A DNA stretch of 64,000 nucleotides from UMGS1975 sp959600905 (lineage in GTDB: Bacteria; Bacillota; Clostridia; Christensenellales; QAND01). The stretch's first letter is position 1; the number at the start of each line of letters is the position of its first letter. Positions 33,734 through 42,119 of this stretch are shown here, piece after piece. The notes under the pieces were generated by a model. That model was not told where the DNA came from and ran no database searches. It saw only the letters and a list, made by a program, of their open reading frames with translations. Where the stretch lies: NCBI GenBank assembly GCA_959600905.1, contig CAUGNO010000004.1, forward strand, positions 115,317 through 179,316, read 5' to 3'. The translations under genes were made by a program, and so were the position numbers.

Positions 33734-34315
33734 CCGGTGGTGCAGTATTCTAGTCGGTTACCTGTGAGCCTGAAGGCGGGGCTAAAAATCCGTCAATGGC
33801 ACATCGATGAAGTCTCTGGTGTTGGCTTCTTTCGCCCAGATTGGGGCTGATGCTGGGGGTTAAGATTGTCGGGCGACTTGCAACGGCATGCGAGAGCCGA
33901 CCCGGCAGTCGTGGAGGCCCGTTCGGGTGGGGTGCATATAAGACGCCTTACTTGACGGGGTATGAACCTGTCATGCGGCCAAACAGCTGTGTACAGTGTA
34001 GCCTGCCTTGCGTGGCCGCGGTGGATGATAGGAACGCCTTATCCGTCTGGCCAGATGGATGAGAAGATTGCCTTCTGAAACCGTAGCTGCAAAAGAGGAT
34101 AGGGCCATGGGCGACCGCCGAGGAAAGCTCCTAGACTGTTGGTAAGGTATACCGGGGATTACAGTGTGCTCTCATAGGCAATCTGGTCATGTGAACGGAA
34201 ACGCCACATCGTTTTGTCTAAAGGGAAACCGCCTTTTCGGCGACGGAAGGTACGAAACGGGGAAATCCTACCAGACCTCATGGCGCAAGGTTTATTCGGT
34301 ATACCACCACCGCAC
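33734..34315 (+). ncRNA. ole: OLE RNA (ornate large extremophilic RNA)
   Basis: About 580 bases without a supportable protein gene between ispA and a small polytopic membrane protein followed by dxs. This is exactly the known genomic setting of OLE RNA, a structured RNA of about 600 nt that works with the membrane protein OapA. CGGTGGTG (33735-33742) pairs perfectly with CACCACCG (34305-34312), an eight-base terminal helix closing the whole element. Local hairpins such as CGCC/GGCG at 34230-34242 and many GNRA-like or purine-rich loops are present. In Bacillus halodurans OLE ribonucleoprotein particles sit at the membrane and matter for resistance to short alcohols, cold and magnesium stress. 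The identification rests on context, size and helix; no alignment could be run. RNase P RNA was considered because of a GAGGAAAG stretch and rejected. Confidence 0.85.
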
Positions 34316-34337
34316 TTATTGTATGGGAAGGAATACA

Positions 34338-34904
34338 TTGAGATCCAAAAGCGAAAAGGCCCCGGCGAAAAAGAAGAAAACAAACCTGCCGGTACGCTGG
34401 GCCTTGATTACATTTTGTTTGACGCTGAGCTTATCGGCGGCCATGACGTACGTTTCCAGTACGATGATCGAAGGCGCTACGTTTTGGGTAGCGCTTTCTG
34501 TATTGGTGGTTTTGATTTTATTGGGCGTGGTGTTTGACATGCTGGGCGTTGCAGTTACAAGCGCTTCACAGGCTCCCTTTGTAGCCATGGCGAGCAAAAA
34601 GGTAAAAGGGGCCAAAAACAGCCTATTGGTCTTAAAACATGCAGAGAAATTTTCAAACTTTTGCAATGATGTAGTGGGGGATATTTGCGGCGTTGTATCC
34701 GGTACTGCCGGCGCGGCGCTGGCGGCGCTGGCTACAGCCCAGTTCGGGTTTTTGCCGGCCGCTTTTTGGTCGGTAGCGACAAGCGCGGTTATCTCTGCGA
34801 TGACAGTGTCCTTAAAGGCCCTGGGAAAAGGTGTAGCCATCAATCAGAGCAAGCAAATCGTGGAGATGATTGGAAAGATCTTGGCAGTATTCATTCGAAA
34901 TTGA
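34338..34904 (+). CDS. oapA: OLE-associated membrane protein OapA
   Basis: A 188-residue membrane protein with a basic N-terminal tail (SKSEKAPAKKKK) and about four hydrophobic segments (about 17-40, 48-75, 115-143, 145-165). The FDMLGVAVTSASQAPFV segment recalls the DUF21/CNNM domain of Mg2+-related transporters, as described for OapA. It lies directly after the OLE RNA and before dxs. TTG 34338 is chosen because GGGAAGGA precedes it; ATG 34323 has no binding site and lies close to the RNA end. The frame is open far upstream, but that part is the RNA. OapA binds OLE RNA and holds it at the membrane; OapB is not encoded in this window. Confidence 0.82.
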   Translation: MRSKSEKAPAKKKKTNLPVRWALITFCLTLSLSAAMTYVSSTMIEGATFWVALSVLVVLILLGVVFDMLGVAVTSASQAPFVAMASKKVKGAKNSLLVLKHAEKFSNFCNDVVGDICGVVSGTAGAALAALATAQFGFLPAAFWSVATSAVISAMTVSLKALGKGVAINQSKQIVEMIGKILAVFIRN

Positions 34905-34917
34905 GAAGGAGGATGCT

Positions 34918-36765
34918 ATGAAAATTCTGGATACGATTGAATCCGTTAGCCAGCTGCGTTCTCTTTCGAATCAGCAGCTTACCCAACTCTGCCAGGAGCT
35001 GCGGACTCTGATCATTGATACGACTTTAAAAAACGGCGGCCATCTTTCTAGCAATCTAGGCGTGGTAGAATTGACGGTCGCCTTATTATGCAGCTTCCAC
35101 GTGCCGGAGGATAAGATCATATTCGATGTTGGCCACCAGAGCTATGCCTATAAAATCTTGACCGGCAGATATAAACAGTTTTCCACTCTCCGCAAAAAAG
35201 ACGGCATTGCAGGGTTCCCAAGAACCGCTGAAAGTGAATATGATGCATTTGATGCAGGCCATGCTTCCACTTCGCTGTCCGCAGGGCTGGGGCTGGCCCG
35301 TGCGCGCGATATTCGGGGGCAGCATCATCATGTGGTGTCTGTGGTGGGCGATGGTGCGTTATCCGGCGGCATGTGCTATGAAGCGTTGGATGACGGTGGG
35401 CAGATCCAAACCCCTTTTATCGTCATTTTGAATGATAACCGTATGTCCATAGCGCGCAGCGTTGGAGGTGTGAGCCAATATTTGAGTAGGCTGCGGACCG
35501 GCCGGCATTACCGCAGCTTCAAAAAACGAGTACAAAAGGCTGTAACGGCGATACCTAAAATTGGGCCAGGCATGGCGCGCGGTATGGAACGGCTAAAAAA
35601 CAGAATCAAATATTTTGTATTGCCCAACGTAATCTTTGAAGAACTGGGCTTTACCTACATTGGACCGATCGACGGGCATGACATTAAAAAGCTTTGCGAT
35701 TTGTTCGACCATGCAAAAACGCTAAAACAGCCGTGCTTTTTGCATGTCATCACACAAAAGGGCAAGGGATATACGCCTGCAGAGGCGAATCCTGAAAAAT
35801 ATCATGGCGTGGCTCCTTATCAGATCGAAACGCCCACGCCGGAAAAAAGAACTTCCAACTCCGCTTTGGTTGGACAAACGCTGGAATGCCTTGCAGAGCA
35901 GACGCCATACCTCGCGGCGATTACCGCAGCGATGCCGAGCGGAACCGGGCTGGAAACATTTGGAAAACGCTTTCCGGATCGTTTTTTTGATGTAGGTATT
36001 GCAGAGGAGCATGCCATAACCATGGCCGCTGGCTTGGCCAGGGGTGGCGTACATCCATTTTTTGCGGTGTATTCTACTTTTCTGCAAAGAGGCTACGATC
36101 AATTGATCCACGATGTATGCCTGCAAAAACTGGGCGTTACGCTATGTATCGACCGGGCCGGGCTTGTAGGGGAGGACGGCGACACCCATCAGGGCGTATT
36201 TGATATTGCCATGCTGATGAGCATGCCCAATATGACGGTGTTTTCTCCGGCAACACAGGCACAGCTTGTGCAGATGGTACGCTTTGCAGCAAATTACCAG
36301 GCGCCGCTGGCGATTCGTTATCCACGCACTGCTTTACCGATGGAGGATGCAGAACTGGATACAACACCGCTGTTTGCTTGGATGGTGCGGGAAATTCGGC
36401 CTGTTACCCTGGTGGCAACTGGAAAAATGTGGGCCTTGGCTTGCGAGGCTGTACGTACCCTGCAAGAGCATGGGCTGGAGGCGGGTCTGATCTATGCGGG
36501 CTGCCTAAAACCGCTGGATGAAAAGGCGGTAGAGCGGTTGGCACAAGGATGCTCGCTGCTGGTTACGCTGGAGGATGGCGTCGTAAAGGGTGGCTTTGGC
36601 GCTTCGTTGGCCCAGGCAGTAACGGAAAAGACAAAAATACAGACGTTGCATTTCGGCATGCCGGATGCCTTTGTGCCGCAAGGTACGGTAGAAGAGCTTT
36701 GGCAAATGCTGGGGCTGACGCCCAAGGACGTAGCACAGCGTATTTTACAGGAGACAGAGAGATGA
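34918..36765 (+). CDS. dxs: 1-deoxy-D-xylulose-5-phosphate synthase
   Basis: A 615-residue thiamine-diphosphate enzyme, first step of the MEP isoprenoid pathway (pyruvate + glyceraldehyde 3-phosphate). Signatures: GGHLSSNLGVVELTVAL, FDVGHQSYAYKILTGR, AGHASTSLSAGLGLA, the ThDP/Mg site GDGALSGGMCYEALD...NDN, and RFFDVGIAEEHAITMAAG in the pyrimidine domain with its catalytic Glu. GAAGGAGG precedes ATG 34918. It is a little shorter than average. The stop overlaps tlyA (ATGA). With ispA and the distant ispH it shows the MEP route is used. Confidence 0.96.
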   Translation: MKILDTIESVSQLRSLSNQQLTQLCQELRTLIIDTTLKNGGHLSSNLGVVELTVALLCSFHVPEDKIIFDVGHQSYAYKILTGRYKQFSTLRKKDGIAGFPRTAESEYDAFDAGHASTSLSAGLGLARARDIRGQHHHVVSVVGDGALSGGMCYEALDDGGQIQTPFIVILNDNRMSIARSVGGVSQYLSRLRTGRHYRSFKKRVQKAVTAIPKIGPGMARGMERLKNRIKYFVLPNVIFEELGFTYIGPIDGHDIKKLCDLFDHAKTLKQPCFLHVITQKGKGYTPAEANPEKYHGVAPYQIETPTPEKRTSNSALVGQTLECLAEQTPYLAAITAAMPSGTGLETFGKRFPDRFFDVGIAEEHAITMAAGLARGGVHPFFAVYSTFLQRGYDQLIHDVCLQKLGVTLCIDRAGLVGEDGDTHQGVFDIAMLMSMPNMTVFSPATQAQLVQMVRFAANYQAPLAIRYPRTALPMEDAELDTTPLFAWMVREIRPVTLVATGKMWALACEAVRTLQEHGLEAGLIYAGCLKPLDEKAVERLAQGCSLLVTLEDGVVKGGFGASLAQAVTEKTKIQTLHFGMPDAFVPQGTVEELWQMLGLTPKDVAQRILQETER

Positions 36766-37559
36766 AGCAGGGGAAGATCCGATTGGACGCCGCGCTGGTG
36801 GAGCGGGGGCTTTGCCAGACCCGCACCAATGCCCAGGCATTGATTATGGCAGGGGAAGTGCGCGTCAATGGCCAGTCTGTGCTCAAGGCATCGCACCAGG
36901 TAAAGCCGGAGGATATTTTATCGCTTAAGGAAAAATTGAAATATGTCAGCCGTGGCGGTTTGAAATTGGAAAAGGCGTTGCGCGTATTCCCCATAGACGT
37001 ACAAGGGGCCGTTTGTGTGGATGTGGGTGCGTCCACGGGCGGGTTTACCGACTGCCTGCTGCAAAACGGTGCCAAGCACGTATATGCTGTGGATGTGGGG
37101 CATGGGCAGATGGCTTATTCTCTTCGCAATGATGAACGTGTAACATGTATGGAAAAATACAATGCAAGGTATATGCAGGTAGAGGATATCGAGGCGGTGG
37201 ACTTTGCATGTACCGACGTTTCCTTTATATCGTTGGAGCTGATTTTACCGCCGATCTATCGTTGTATGAAGGATGGCGCACAGGCAGTGGCTTTGATTAA
37301 GCCGCAATTTGAAGCAGGGCGAGAGCAGATTGGAAAAGGCGGCGTGGTACGAGACGCTAAGATCCATGAGCAAGTATGCTGCAAAATTCTTTCGTTTGCG
37401 CAGAACCTCGGATTTTCCGTTAAGGGCTTGGAAGAATCTCCAATCATGGGGCCAAAGGGCAATAGGGAGTTCCTGCTTTATTTGCAAAAAGGCGGAGAGC
37501 TGCTTTCGGCCAGCGCATTGCAAGCGCTGGCCCTGATGGCTGTGCAGGCAGGACGATAA
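36762..37559 (+). CDS. tlyA: TlyA family rRNA 2'-O-methyltransferase
   Basis: A 265-residue protein with an N-terminal S4 RNA-binding domain (RLDAALVERGLCQTRTNAQ) and an FtsJ-type methyltransferase domain with the SAM-binding VCVDVGASTGGFTDCLLQ, YAVDVGHGQMAY and the KPQFE motif. TlyA methylates 2'-OH of cytidines in 16S (and 23S) rRNA, and in mycobacteria sets capreomycin sensitivity. The gene is also linked to dxs in Bacillus (yqxC). A TlyA-type hemolysin role is historical and not implied. Confidence 0.93.
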   Translation: MKQGKIRLDAALVERGLCQTRTNAQALIMAGEVRVNGQSVLKASHQVKPEDILSLKEKLKYVSRGGLKLEKALRVFPIDVQGAVCVDVGASTGGFTDCLLQNGAKHVYAVDVGHGQMAYSLRNDERVTCMEKYNARYMQVEDIEAVDFACTDVSFISLELILPPIYRCMKDGAQAVALIKPQFEAGREQIGKGGVVRDAKIHEQVCCKILSFAQNLGFSVKGLEESPIMGPKGNREFLLYLQKGGELLSASALQALALMAVQAGR

Positions 37560-37588
37560 GGAAAAACTTGTATAAACATTACTTTTGC

Positions 37589-37617
37589 TTGTGCTTTATG
37601 CAAGTAATTTGTATAAT
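37589..37617 (+). promoter_or_regulatory. Promoter of nadK-argR-recN
   Basis: TTGTGC (37589-37594), 17-base spacer, TATAAT (37612-37617). An inverted repeat, ATTACTT (37578-37584) with AAGTAAT (37602-37608), overlaps the promoter and is a possible operator; it does not match the canonical ARG box. Confidence 0.65.
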
Positions 37618-37640
37618 AACAAGCGATGGGAGGCGTTAGG

Positions 37641-38519
37641 ATGCAGGCGGTGTATGTCATTGCCAACCGGCATAAGGATCAAGGCCTAAGATGTGCCCGT
37701 GAGATGGTACAGCGTTTGCACGAGCGAAAAATACAGGTGTACGCACCAGACGAGATTGCGGCGGAGCTAAGCGTACAGACGGCGGCGTTTTCCCAAGAGG
37801 AAGGCTGCGAGGCTGCATTTGTGCTGGGGGGCGATGGGACAATCCTGCGCGCAGTGCAACGGCTATCCATCCTCCAGACCCCTATGGTAGGGCTGAATTT
37901 GGGCAGCCTGGGTTTTTTAACAGAGGCCAGCCAGGGCGCTATGCCGGAAATTGTGGATAAGGTGCTGGGTCGTGCGTTTTCCGTTGAATCGCGTATGATG
38001 CTGACGGCTCATATTGAGGAAAAGACCGGGCAGGTGGTCAGCAGAGAGTATTATGCGCTCAATGAATTTGGTTTGTTTCGCCGCTATATGGGCGGCGTGG
38101 CCTCCGTGGTGGTTCGGTATCAAAATCAGGTGGTGGGCATGTATGATTGCGATGGCGTGATGGTAGCAACGCCGACAGGCTCAACTGCGTACTCGCTTTC
38201 TGCGGGCGGGCCCGTAGTAGATCCCCAGGTGCAGTGCATGCTGATTACGCCCGTATGTGCGCATTCGCTCAACGCCAGGCCATTTGTGGTACCGGATAAC
38301 GGCGTGGTTACCTTGGCGGCGCCAACGACAAGGCAGGGTGTGATGGTGGCGGTGGACGATGCGTTTCGTATGCCGGTAATGCCAAGCCAGCATGTGGTGA
38401 TTCGAAAGAGCGAGAAAAAGGCAAATTTCATTCGTTTATCGGAAATGGATTTTTATAAACAGCTGGGTAAGAAGCTTACGCAGTGGAATCATACAAGTGC
38501 AATGGAGGAACCTCAATGA
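37641..38519 (+). CDS. nadK: NAD kinase
   Basis: A 292-residue NAD kinase that makes NADP. The GGDGTILRAVQ motif near residue 67 and CDGVMVATPTGSTAYSLSAGGP near 173 are diagnostic. ATG 37641 follows GGGAGG (37628-37633) at good spacing; ATG 37626 lacks a site. The stop overlaps the argR start. Confidence 0.95.
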   Translation: MQAVYVIANRHKDQGLRCAREMVQRLHERKIQVYAPDEIAAELSVQTAAFSQEEGCEAAFVLGGDGTILRAVQRLSILQTPMVGLNLGSLGFLTEASQGAMPEIVDKVLGRAFSVESRMMLTAHIEEKTGQVVSREYYALNEFGLFRRYMGGVASVVVRYQNQVVGMYDCDGVMVATPTGSTAYSLSAGGPVVDPQVQCMLITPVCAHSLNARPFVVPDNGVVTLAAPTTRQGVMVAVDDAFRMPVMPSQHVVIRKSEKKANFIRLSEMDFYKQLGKKLTQWNHTSAMEEPQ

Positions 38520-38965
38520 AAAACAAACGTCAAGAGATGATTTTGGAGATCATCGATTCCATGAATGTGGAAACACAGGAGGAATTGGCGGAAATCTTGA
38601 AAGAGCGCAATTTCCCCGTTACCCAGGCTACGATTTCACGAGATATCAAAGAGCTTCGCCTGATAAAAACCCTATCCGATAAAGGGGTATATTGCTATAC
38701 GGCGGCAGAAAAAAAGGATGTGCGCAGCCAATCTGCGATGATCCGCTTGTTTTCAGATGTTGTCATCAGCATCGAGGCAACGGGAAATCTAGTGGTGATC
38801 CGCACGCTGTCTGGCTCGGCCAATGCGGCGGGCGAAGCACTGGATACCATGCACCTAACGGAGATCTGCGGATCCATAGCAGGCGATAATACGATCTTCA
38901 TTGCCGTACATGAAGGCGTGAACATGGCGGATTTTATCAAGAAATTAAAAAGAATGGCGAAATGA
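38516..38965 (+). CDS. argR: Arginine repressor ArgR (AhrC)
   Basis: A 149-residue protein with an N-terminal winged helix (RQEMILEIIDSMNVETQEELAEIL; FPVTQATISRDIKELRL) and a C-terminal arginine-binding oligomerisation core (TICGSIAGDNTIFIAV-like, with the GDNTI loop). It controls arginine synthesis and catabolism. It overlaps nadK (ATGA) and is followed one base later by recN, the standard nadK-argR-recN order. Confidence 0.95.
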   Translation: MKNKRQEMILEIIDSMNVETQEELAEILKERNFPVTQATISRDIKELRLIKTLSDKGVYCYTAAEKKDVRSQSAMIRLFSDVVISIEATGNLVVIRTLSGSANAAGEALDTMHLTEICGSIAGDNTIFIAVHEGVNMADFIKKLKRMAK

Positions 38966-38966
38966 T

Positions 38967-40682
38967 ATGTTACAGCATCTATCCATCCAAAATGTGGCTT
39001 TGATTCGCTCCTTATCCCTAGTATTGGATCAGGGGCTGAATGTGCTTTCCGGCGAAACCGGAGCCGGCAAATCCATTTTGATTGATGCGGTAAACCTGGT
39101 GCTTGGCGTGCGGGGCGATAGGGATTTGATTCAGCATGGCGCAGACAGGGCCATGGTGGAGGCCGTCTTTATCGACGCTAGGCCGGAAATCAATGCCTGC
39201 TTAGAGAAAATGGGCATTGAGCCGGATGCGGAAATCACGCTTTCCCGCGTGTTGTATGCCACGGGGCGTAACGTATGCCGTATCAACGGTGTTTTGGTCA
39301 ACAATGCAGCGCTGCGGCAGATAGCCGAGCTGCTTATTGATATCCATGGGCAGCATGAGCATCAATCGCTGCTACGCACAGCAGAGCATATCGGCCTATT
39401 GGATGCGTTTGGCGGAAAGCGGATTGCGGCGCAGCGGAAAGAAGTAGGTTCGCTGCTGGAAAAAGCAAAACACATCTGGCAAGAGATTGAAAACATCGGC
39501 GGTATGGGAGAAGATAGGGAGCGCCGGCTGGATGTGCTGCGCTTTCAGATCAGCGAAATTGAACGGGCCGCCATTCAGGAGAATGAGGATGAGCTGCTAA
39601 AAATAGAGCGGCAGCAGCTGATGAATGGAGAAAAAATTGCAACGGCGTATGCCTATGTATTAAATTGCCTGGCAAACGAAGAAGGGCAAGGCGCCGTAAC
39701 GATGCTGCGTGATGCGTCCCGGGAAATACGCTCAGTGGCAAAATGGGATGAAAAGGCGGCGCAGCTGGCAGATCAGCTGGAGGAAGCTTTTTTTGCGGCT
39801 GAGGCGGCGTCGGATGAAATTCGATTGATGCAGGATGCCTTTGAGTATGATCCGCAGCGCTTGGATCAAATTGGGGAACGGCTGGACGAGCTGCAAACTC
39901 TAAAGCGCAAATACGGCGGAACGCTGGAGGCTGTGCAGCAAACCCTTGCTCAGGCCTATGAGCAGCTCGATGCTTTGCAAAATGCCGATCAGATTTTGCA
40001 GCGGCTGTCGGGGGAATATCAAAATATCCTGCATTTGCTGTATGAAAAGAGCGTAGATCTACATCAAATGCGCAAAAAAGCGGCTGCGGCCTTTGAAAAA
40101 TCCGTTACCAAGGAGCTGGGAGATCTTGGTATGCAGCGCGCGCGCTTTGCTGTACAATTCAAACAACTGCCTGCAGAAGAACAGATGAGCGTCGAGCGGT
40201 TTACTGCGCAGGGATTGGATGAGGTGGAGTTTATGCTCAGCGCCAACCCGGGTGAACCGTTGAAGCCATTGGCAAAGGTGGCCAGCGGAGGCGAAGCCTC
40301 GCGTATTATGCTGGCACTTAAAAATATTGCGGCCAGGCTAGACGGCATCGATTGTCTAATTTTTGATGAAGTGGATACAGGCATCAGCGGAAGAATGGCT
40401 CAGGTAGTCGCGGAAAAAATGGCGGCCATTGCCCGGACGCGGCAGGTAATTTGTGTTACGCATTTGGCGCAGCTGGCCAGTATGGCGGATGTGCATTATC
40501 TTATCGAAAAGCAGGTAAAGGGGGAAGCGACGCAGACCATGGTGCAGCGTTTGACGCCAACGCAGAGAACCCAGGAAGTGGCAAGGCTTTTGGGCGGCGA
40601 AGGACAAAGCGGCCATGGATTGCTGCATGCGGAGGAGATGATCGCAGCAGCGGACGCTTACAAGAAATCTTTGGCATTGTAA
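38967..40682 (+). CDS. recN: DNA repair protein RecN
   Basis: A 571-residue SMC-like ATPase acting early in double-strand break repair. Walker A is LSGETGAGKSILIDAVNLVLG near residue 29; the middle is coiled coil (about 150-370); the C-terminal lobe has the ABC signature VASGGEASRIMLALK and Walker B LIFDEVDTGISG. The start codon is weakly supported by a purine-rich stretch. A strong terminator closes the operon. Confidence 0.96.
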   Translation: MLQHLSIQNVALIRSLSLVLDQGLNVLSGETGAGKSILIDAVNLVLGVRGDRDLIQHGADRAMVEAVFIDARPEINACLEKMGIEPDAEITLSRVLYATGRNVCRINGVLVNNAALRQIAELLIDIHGQHEHQSLLRTAEHIGLLDAFGGKRIAAQRKEVGSLLEKAKHIWQEIENIGGMGEDRERRLDVLRFQISEIERAAIQENEDELLKIERQQLMNGEKIATAYAYVLNCLANEEGQGAVTMLRDASREIRSVAKWDEKAAQLADQLEEAFFAAEAASDEIRLMQDAFEYDPQRLDQIGERLDELQTLKRKYGGTLEAVQQTLAQAYEQLDALQNADQILQRLSGEYQNILHLLYEKSVDLHQMRKKAAAAFEKSVTKELGDLGMQRARFAVQFKQLPAEEQMSVERFTAQGLDEVEFMLSANPGEPLKPLAKVASGGEASRIMLALKNIAARLDGIDCLIFDEVDTGISGRMAQVVAEKMAAIARTRQVICVTHLAQLASMADVHYLIEKQVKGEATQTMVQRLTPTQRTQEVARLLGGEGQSGHGLLHAEEMIAAADAYKKSLAL

Positions 40683-40692
40683 ACCTAGCTAG

Positions 40693-40720
40693 AAAGGCGG
40701 AGAAACTCCGCCTTTTTTGT
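40693..40720 (+). terminator. Intrinsic terminator after recN
   Basis: Stem AAAGGCGGA / TCCGCCTTT with a GAAAC loop, then TTTTTGTTT. Confidence 0.93.
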
Positions 40721-40778
40721 TTATTCAACTGCTTTTCGGCAATACTATCCATGATTGAAGCAACGAGGAGAAAAGCAG

Positions 40779-42056
40779 ATGAAAAAAGGCATACGTATAG
40801 CGGGAATGATCGCGGCAGCCCTTGTGTTTTCGTTCCAATTTTTGCTGCCGCAATGGCAGTTGGGCCTGCCGGACCGTGTCTATACCACGGCCGGGGAGAC
40901 AACAGTCATCCAGGCAGGGCTACCCATCAGCGTATCGGTTTCGGCGAATCGGGAAGGCGTCGAGGTAAACGGACAGGCCATCACAGAAGGCCAGACCGTG
41001 GATCTGTCTCAGCCCATTGAGATACAAGCAAATAGCGCAGGAGAAACAGAGGTTGTCTTTTCCTGGGCGGGAATGACGCTGAGAAAAATGACGGTAAAAT
41101 CCGAGGACAATAGGAAGGTCGTACCGGGTGGGGATGTTGTTGGCGTAGCCTTGTATACCAAGGGGGCTTTGGTGGTAGGTACAGGAGATATTACAACACC
41201 GGATGGCACGACTGTGAATCCTGGCAAGGATGCAGGCATACTACCTGGCGACGTCATTTTGAGCATCAACGGAACAGAGGTGGAGGATTCCGATCACCTT
41301 ACAGCGCTTATCAATGGAGCCAAAGAGGCGCTGACCGCAAGCATTTTGCGCGAAGGAAAAGAAGGAAACGTTACCATTGCTCCGGTACAGGATGCGGTAG
41401 ATGGGCAATATCGTATTGGCCTATGGGTCAGGGATAGTACAGCGGGCATTGGAACGGTAACCTATTATGACGAAAATAACCAGGCCTTCGCTTCCTTGGG
41501 GCATGCCATAGCAGATGCGGACACCAACACCAATCTTTTGTTAAAGGAAGGCGAGATCGTTCCGGCAGAGATCGTCGATGTACAAAAGGGGGAGGAGGGA
41601 ACCCCGGGCGAGTTGTTGGGCACACTGGTTACAGATTCCGGCGCTCTGGGAAAGATAGAGAGCAACACAGAATATGGGCTGTATGGCAAAAGCTATCAGG
41701 CGATGGGGTCAAGCGCATATCCGTCTGGGATCCAGGTAGGCTGGCAGGATGAGGTGCAGACAGGCCCGGCCCAGATCCTCTGCACCCTGGACGGAGGAGA
41801 GGCAGAAGCGTATGATTGTGAGATCATCCGCGTAAGCCACCAAAAACGGGCGGCTGGCAAAGGCATGATCGTAAAGATCACAGATCAGCGGCTGCTGGAT
41901 AAAACGGGCGGGATTGTACAAGGCATGAGCGGAAGCCCTCTGATCCAAAATGGCAAGCTGATCGGCGCTGTCACGCATGTATTTATCAACGATCCAACGC
42001 GCGGGTATGCCGTGTTCATCGAGTGGATGCTACAGCAGTCTGATCAGGTGCAATGA
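40779..42056 (+). CDS. spoIVB: SpoIVB serine peptidase (sporulation signalling)
   Basis: A 425-residue S55 peptidase secreted by the forespore that triggers pro-SigK processing by cleaving SpoIVFA. There is an N-terminal membrane anchor or signal (about 5-27), a PDZ domain (about 115-205; GILPGDVILSINGTEVEDSDH) and the peptidase domain with His in SLGHAI near 240 and catalytic Ser in GMSGSPLIQNGKLIGAVTH near 382. GAGGAG precedes ATG 40779. spo0A follows directly, the standard gene order. Confidence 0.95.
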   Translation: MKKGIRIAGMIAAALVFSFQFLLPQWQLGLPDRVYTTAGETTVIQAGLPISVSVSANREGVEVNGQAITEGQTVDLSQPIEIQANSAGETEVVFSWAGMTLRKMTVKSEDNRKVVPGGDVVGVALYTKGALVVGTGDITTPDGTTVNPGKDAGILPGDVILSINGTEVEDSDHLTALINGAKEALTASILREGKEGNVTIAPVQDAVDGQYRIGLWVRDSTAGIGTVTYYDENNQAFASLGHAIADADTNTNLLLKEGEIVPAEIVDVQKGEEGTPGELLGTLVTDSGALGKIESNTEYGLYGKSYQAMGSSAYPSGIQVGWQDEVQTGPAQILCTLDGGEAEAYDCEIIRVSHQKRAAGKGMIVKITDQRLLDKTGGIVQGMSGSPLIQNGKLIGAVTHVFINDPTRGYAVFIEWMLQQSDQVQ

Positions 42057-42063
42057 AGATATT

Positions 42064-42091
42064 TTGAAAAAGAAGAGCGCTTTGATACAAT
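42064..42091 (+). promoter_or_regulatory. Promoter of spo0A
   Basis: TTGAAA (42064-42069), 16-base spacer, TACAAT (42086-42091) preceded by TGA. It resembles a SigA promoter. No clear Spo0A box (TGTCGAA) or SigH element was found nearby. Confidence 0.6.
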
Positions 42092-42119
42092 AAAGGAAAG
42101 ACAACAAAGGAGAAATGGT

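Noticed and set aside
33841..34062. 73-codon open frame inside the OLE region
   Set aside because: No ribosome binding site, no recognisable family, and composition explained by structured RNA.
33734..34315. RNase P RNA as the identity of the non-coding region
   Set aside because: A GAGGAAAG stretch recalls RNase P, but it is in the wrong place relative to the ends, the size is too large and gene context is that of OLE.
34164..34337. Upstream extension of the OapA frame
   Set aside because: It lies within the 3' part of the OLE RNA, has no binding site at its start and reads as non-conserved sequence.
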